A stretch of DNA of 64,000 nt, taken from the NCBI RefSeq assembly GCF_029714365.1, contig NZ_CP121659.1, forward strand, positions 2,666,001-2,730,000, in the 5' to 3' direction. The position numbers and the translations under genes were made by a program. Positions 62,099-64,000 of the stretch are shown piece after piece (position 1 is the stretch's first letter; each line of letters begins with the position of its first letter). The DNA is from Sinorhizobium terangae. GTDB taxonomy: Bacteria; Pseudomonadota; Alphaproteobacteria; Rhizobiales; Rhizobiaceae. The notes beneath the pieces are model-generated. The model ran no database searches, was not told the origin of the DNA, and saw nothing but the letters and a program-made list of their open reading frames with translations.

Positions 62099-63145
62099 TC
62101 AGTTCATGATGCCGAGTTTGCGGCAACCTTCAACATATTCGCCAGTGCAGATCTCTTCCGGCGTGTTGATCTTCTTGTCGAAGATCTCGGCCTTGATGTT
62201 TTCGGCCGTGACCACCGCTGGAGTGAAGAGCTGCGAGGGCGTTTCATACAGCTTGTGGGTCGCTTCCGGGGTTTCGCCCTTGATCAGCTTCACGGCGACA
62301 TTGGCGGCAGCCGCCGCTACGATCTCTGAAGGCTTCGAGATCGTGTTGTACTGATCGCCGGAAATGACCAGTTGCAGGGCCGCAATCGTCGCATCGTTGC
62401 CAGTGACCGGGGGGACCGGCTTGACGCCTGCCGCCTTGAGAGCGGCGATCGCACCACCGCCGGTTCCGTCGTTAGCGGCGACGATGCCCTTGATCTGGTC
62501 GCCGAAGCGGGTGATCTGACCGGCGGTCCATTCCTGCGCCTTCGGCGGCGCCCAATCCGGCGTATCGTACTCGGCGAGCGTCTTGTAGCCGGATGCGTCG
62601 AGGGCGGAATCGATGCCGTCGCGAATGAGGCCGGCGGCCGCGTCGGTCGGCGAACCGTTGATCTGCAGCACGCCGGAACCTTCCGGAACGCCGGATGCCT
62701 TCAGGTGGTCGACGAGCGACTGCGCGATCGAGCGGCCGATGCCTTCATTGTCGAACGAAACGTAATAGTCCGCCGGCTTGTCCGGGATTGGACGGTCGTA
62801 GGCGATCACCTTGACATCCTGGGAATGGGCGATTTCGACGAGCGCGGCAGCCGCGGCGGAATCGACCGGATCGAGCACGACAACCTTGGCGCCCTGAGCG
62901 ACCGCGGAGTTGAACTGCTGCTGCTGAAGCGCCACGTCCGCATTGGCGTTCTGGTAGATGACGGTGCAGTCGGGGCAGAGCTTCTCCATCTCCGCCTTGA
63001 AGCCTGGATAGTCATGCTCCTCGTAGCGGGTCGAAGCCTGGTCCGGCATCAGGAAGGCAACAGTGGCCGATTCCTGCGCAACGGCGGCGCTGCTGAGCGA
63101 CACGGCAAGGCCGGTCGAGGCAAGCAAGTAATAGATCGTCTTCAT
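62099..63145 (-). CDS. CUT2 periplasmic sugar/polyol-binding protein (probable ribitol)
   Basis: A 348-residue protein with signal peptide MKTIYYLLASTGLAVSLSSAAVA. The mature region starts QESATVAFLMPDQASTRYEEHDYPGFKAEMEKLCPDCTVIYQNANADV, the XylF/RbsB-like Peripla_BP_4 fold with CPDC possibly forming a disulfide. IAYDRPIPDKPADYYVSFDNEGIG and VTGNDATIAALQLVISGDQ are binding-cleft blocks. GGAGG lies 6 nt before the ATG at 63145. It is the first gene of the operon; ribitol as ligand is inferred from the dehydrogenase and kinase downstream. Confidence 0.88.
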   Translation of the reverse strand: MKTIYYLLASTGLAVSLSSAAVAQESATVAFLMPDQASTRYEEHDYPGFKAEMEKLCPDCTVIYQNANADVALQQQQFNSAVAQGAKVVVLDPVDSAAAAALVEIAHSQDVKVIAYDRPIPDKPADYYVSFDNEGIGRSIAQSLVDHLKASGVPEGSGVLQINGSPTDAAAGLIRDGIDSALDASGYKTLAEYDTPDWAPPKAQEWTAGQITRFGDQIKGIVAANDGTGGGAIAALKAAGVKPVPPVTGNDATIAALQLVISGDQYNTISKPSEIVAAAAANVAVKLIKGETPEATHKLYETPSQLFTPAVVTAENIKAEIFDKKINTPEEICTGEYVEGCRKLGIMN

Positions 63146-63202
63146 AAGTTTCCTCCAAGGTTGATTTTCGCCGGCGTCCTGAAGCTTTTGAAGGGCGACA
63201 CC

Positions 63203-63230
63203 CCCAAGATATCGCGCCCAAGATATCGCG
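63203..63230. repeat. tandem 14-bp direct repeat upstream of the ribitol operon
   Basis: CCCAAGATATCGCG occurs twice without a gap (63203-63216, 63217-63230), 58 bp before the binding-protein start codon. Each unit contains the palindrome GATATC. It could be a duplicated regulator half site or replication slippage in the leader. Confidence 0.55.
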
Positions 63231-63372
63231 AAGTCGTCCGGCGATAAAATTCGGACGGCTTTTGTGGGCCCGTCAGGGCGCAGCCGGTCGCTCGCCGCAG
63301 CGAACACCGCGGCGTTTGATTTTTTGATTTTCTGTCTGACTCCTCCCTGCCCAGCTTTTATTGAAACTGGCG

Positions 63373-63410
63373 GCTTCATCGATTGCGCTCGCTTGCTCAA
63401 TCGATGAAGC
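63373..63410. promoter_or_regulatory. inverted repeat between ribitol operon and lacI-family gene
   Basis: GCTTCATCGATTG (63373-63385) and CAATCGATGAAGC (63398-63410) are perfect 13-bp arms around a 12-bp spacer. Each arm contains ATCGAT, as expected for paired sites of a LacI-family dimer. It lies 62 bp before the regulator start, in the 326-bp divergent gap that otherwise holds no gene. Confidence 0.6.
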
Positions 63411-63471
63411 ACAATTGCCACTTAACGCCTTTGATGTCAAGGTGGCCTCCGAAAATGGGAGATCAAAATTC

Positions 63472-64000
63472 GTGAAGCGTAGCATTCCGACGAAAAGGAC
63501 GACGATCTACGACCTGGCCGAATTGGCCGGGACCTCGGCGAGCGCGGTGAGTGCAGTGCTGAACGGGAACTGGAAGAAGCGCCGTATCAGCAGCCAACTG
63601 GCCGAGAAGATCACCCGGCTCGCCGAGGAACAGGGGTATGCGCTAAACATGCAGGCGAGCGTGCTCAGGCGCGAGCGATCGAAAATAATCGGCATGATCG
63701 TCCCGAAGTACGACAACCGCTACTTCGGCTCGATCGTCGAACAGTTCGAGGCCATGGCCCGCGAGAGAGGTCTTTTCCCAATCATCACCTGCACGCGGCG
63801 CGATCCCGCACTGGAAATCGAAGCCGCGCGCGCCATGCTCTCCTATCAGGTGGACTGCCTGATCGCGACCGGCGCGACCGATCCGGATCGCATCGCCGAC
63901 ATCTGTTCGGCCGCCGGCGTGCGCGCCGTAAACCTTGACCTGCCGGGTTCGCGTGTTCCGTCGATCATCTCGGACAATTTCGCCGGCGCGCTCGAACTGA
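63472..64000 (+). CDS. LacI-family transcriptional regulator, cut by window end
   Basis: An open frame from a GTG at 63472 runs off the window end after about 176 codons. The N-terminal LacI helix-turn-helix is clear: TTIYDLAELAGTSASAVSAVLNGNW, then KKRRISSQLAEKITRLAEEQGYALNMQASVLRRERS with the hinge helix. The periplasmic-binding-like domain begins IIGMIVPKYDNRYFGSIVEQFEAMARERG. GGGAG lies about 10 nt upstream of the GTG; no ATG is available in frame. It is divergent from the ribitol operon and very likely its repressor, with ribitol or D-ribulose as inducer (inference). Confidence 0.88.
   Translation, partial: MKRSIPTKRTTIYDLAELAGTSASAVSAVLNGNWKKRRISSQLAEKITRLAEEQGYALNMQASVLRRERSKIIGMIVPKYDNRYFGSIVEQFEAMARERGLFPIITCTRRDPALEIEAARAMLSYQVDCLIATGATDPDRIADICSAAGVRAVNLDLPGSRVPSIISDNFAGALEL

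Overview
The window looks like chromosomal DNA from a rhizobial alphaproteobacterium, most likely Sinorhizobium/Ensifer. The grounds are the GC-rich codon use, the density of ABC uptake operons, the soxBDAG order, a coxMNOP-type oxidase operon, and repeated copies of a mosaic intergenic palindrome that I take to be the rhizobial RIME element. No rRNA, tRNA, CRISPR array, phage or transposase gene was seen. Product calls rest on recognised motifs and family architecture, not on database searches.

Layout, left to right. (1) 1-6.4 kb: ohrR with three palindromic operator boxes, then a complete branched-chain amino acid transporter on the minus strand (livH-livM-livG-livF-small membrane protein-livJ). 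(2) 6.7-11.9 kb: heterotetrameric sarcosine oxidase soxB-soxD-soxA-soxG, minus strand. (3) 12-19.5 kb: cysQ, an orphan receiver protein, a Crp/Fnr regulator, an SDR, and a quinone-detoxification-like set: a ring-cleaving dioxygenase fused to an esterase, an FMN reductase, and a second stand-alone dioxygenase. (4) 18.7-27 kb: a PotFGHI-like ABC operon ending in a nitrilase-family amidohydrolase, a polar amino acid ABC transporter without its own ATPase, and a ureohydrolase (agmatinase family) divergent from a LysR regulator. (5) 28-37 kb: aminotransferase, EamA exporter, aldehyde dehydrogenase, a 49-residue membrane peptide, a transglutaminase-fold protein that appears to lack its catalytic Cys and His, and puuA-puuB with a divergent GntR regulator. 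(6) 37-40 kb: two tandem HD-domain (cyanamide-hydratase-like) genes, one frameshifted, divergent from a GlxA-type regulator. (7) 40.3-46.5 kb: GntR, Cys/Met-metabolism PLP lyase and a full CUT1 sugar ABC transporter in one operon. (8) 46.7-51.7 kb: cytochrome c and coxM-N-O-P plus a subunit IV gene. (9) 51.7-57.2 kb: serine hydrolase, gshB, SRPBCC protein, class III adenylate cyclase, LLM flavin oxidoreductase. (10) 57.3-64 kb: a ribitol operon (periplasmic binding protein, half-size ATPase, permease, ribitol dehydrogenase, FGGY kinase) divergent from a LacI-family gene cut off by the window end.

Two themes connect the parts. Polyamine and guanidino metabolism recurs from 18.7 to 36.4 kb: Pot-type uptake, ureohydrolase, gamma-glutamylputrescine synthetase and oxidase, aldehyde dehydrogenase. 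Uptake operons repeatedly carry a stem-loop just after the binding-protein gene, and in two of them a RIME element as well, before the ATPase or permease genes. This arrangement suggests post-transcriptional setting of component ratios. The least familiar units are the GntR-lyase-CUT1 operon, the dioxygenase-esterase fusion and the catalytically altered transglutaminase homologue.
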